A stretch of 24,049 nucleotides of DNA from CAZGAH01 sp964523295 (GTDB taxonomy: Bacteria; Desulfobacterota; Desulfovibrionia; Desulfovibrionales; Desulfovibrionaceae), in assembly GCA_964523295.1 (NCBI GenBank), contig CAZGAH010000063.1, positions 1-24,049 on the forward strand. The letters run 5' to 3'. A model generated the notes under the pieces. It was not told where the DNA came from. It saw nothing but the letters and a program-made list of their open reading frames with translations, and ran no database searches. Shown here in pieces: positions 23,446 to 24,049 of this stretch. Positions within the stretch are counted from its first letter, which is position 1. Each line of letters opens with the position of its first letter. The translations under genes were made by a program, and so were the position numbers.

Positions 23446-23460
23446 GATAAATTTTTTATC
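23446..23460. promoter_or_regulatory. AT-rich palindrome, possible Fur-type operator
   Basis: GATAAA-TTT-TTTATC is a perfect 6-bp inverted repeat just upstream of the -35 box. It resembles half of the GATAAT-type Fur box in character but does not match the full consensus. Iron-responsive control is inference. Confidence 0.35.
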
Positions 23461-23940
23461 CTAGGGTTAAAACTATACACTATCTACATAATAATAACCA
23501 AATCAAGTGATGAATTATAATAGCATACAGCAAATGCATCACGTTCGATGCGTCTCGGACTGTACCGATTCGCAGCTCGTCCAGGACGAACCAGCATCCC
23601 TATGCTCAATCCCCTCGCGCTGTGTCACGGCGCACCGTCTGCCGCGTAGCACAGTGCTTTCAACGCAGTTTCGATTTGATTGAATAACGTTTGCAAAGGG
23701 ACAAGGAATACCTGAAGAGTAGCACGAAGCGACAACATCAGCGACGCAGGCCTGAAGCGCCGTCTATCGCCAACAACGCGGTCAGCAAACCCGGCAGACA
23801 ACACTCGCCCGCGCCACCCATCATATCACGTTGTTTTCATTTGCTTATCCAAATACCCCCCCCACCCAACCCCGCCCCCCACTCCCCCTCCGCGCGCGTC
23901 CCGGCAGGTCCTCCCCCTTCATTTTTTTACTGAAATCAAA
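23461..23940. other. Non-coding stretch with C-rich tract
   Basis: No gene is supported. It opens with an AT-rich part (to about 23535) containing a symmetric ATTATAAT (23514-23521) and an inverted repeat GCATC-N6-GATGC (23536-23551). From about 23855 to 23920 comes a C-run-rich, nearly G-free stretch. I looked for a riboswitch ahead of the uptake operon and recognised no B12-box or other known class. Confidence 0.45.
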
Positions 23941-23948
23941 AAAAATAC

Positions 23949-23978
23949 TTGACGCCAACCCGAGCTCTCGGCTATCCA
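23949..23978 (+). promoter_or_regulatory. Candidate promoter of the tRNA-Ala gene
   Basis: TTGACG (23949-23954), an 18-base spacer and TATCCA (23973-23978), 12 bases before the tRNA. An inverted repeat CCGAG-CT-CTCGG (23960-23971) lies in the spacer. Confidence 0.5.
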
Positions 23979-23990
23979 TTTCGACGTTGC

Positions 23991-24049
<59 letters not shown>

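Noticed and set aside
23514..23521. ATTATAAT as a promoter -10 box on either strand
   Set aside because: No acceptable -35 at the right distance on either strand, and no gene follows on the + strand for about 470 bases.
23366..23990. Cobalamin or molybdenum-cofactor riboswitch ahead of the uptake operon
   Set aside because: I looked for B12-box-like and other conserved cores on the minus strand and found none that I could support by eye.

Overview
The window looks like a chromosomal contig (or scaffold) end-piece from a GC-rich Gram-negative anaerobe, most likely a sulfate-reducing member of the Desulfovibrionales or a relative. This rests on the style of several proteins: a ~1000-residue PurL with PurS-like repeats at its N-terminus, SelA, an FmdE-family protein beside an iron-chelate type ABC transporter, a TonB-dependent outer-membrane receptor, and a large multi-PAS hybrid kinase. 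The placement is inference; no rRNA is present. The sequence is a draft: three 10-N spacers (2949-2958, 3459-3468, 10946-10955) fall inside genes, and two of them create artificial frameshifts.

Layout. 1-591: the 3' end of a + strand gene coding for a highly charged octapeptide-repeat protein, followed by a terminator-like hairpin. 690-5096: a minus-strand set folC > selA > M18 aminopeptidase. 5254-6289: a two-gene + strand cassette, a 71-residue unknown overlapping an AbiEii-like nucleotidyltransferase, which is a candidate toxin-antitoxin pair. 6342-10377: minus-strand polyprenyl diphosphate synthase > purL, with an elaborate nested inverted repeat between them. 10558-14636: minus-strand cytoplasmic hybrid histidine kinase (six PAS, one GAF, HisKA, HATPase, REC). 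14637-15173: a divergent regulatory region with promoter-like elements on both strands. 15174-17391: + strand HU-like protein, CheV, CheD and a short exported-protein ORF broken by an in-frame TGA. 17364-17420: hairpins between convergent transcription units. 17423-23365: minus-strand operon for a metal or metal-chelate uptake system (periplasmic binding protein > permease > ATPase > FmdE-like protein > TonB-dependent receptor). 23366-23990: long non-coding region with operator-like palindromes and a C-rich tract. 23991-24049: start of a tRNA-Ala(GGC) that runs off the window.

How the parts work together. The uptake operon contains every step of TonB-type import except TonB/ExbBD: outer-membrane receptor, binding protein, permease and ATPase, plus a zinc-ribbon FmdE protein that may act on the imported metal or cofactor. 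The HU-CheV-CheD group and the divergent kinase are signalling genes, but no CheA, CheY or receptor is in the window. The most interesting spots for follow-up are the AbiEii-like cassette with its unrecognised partner and possibly leaderless start, the TGA-interrupted exported ORF translationally coupled to cheD, the structured purL leader, and the FmdE-linked uptake operon with its two promoter palindromes.
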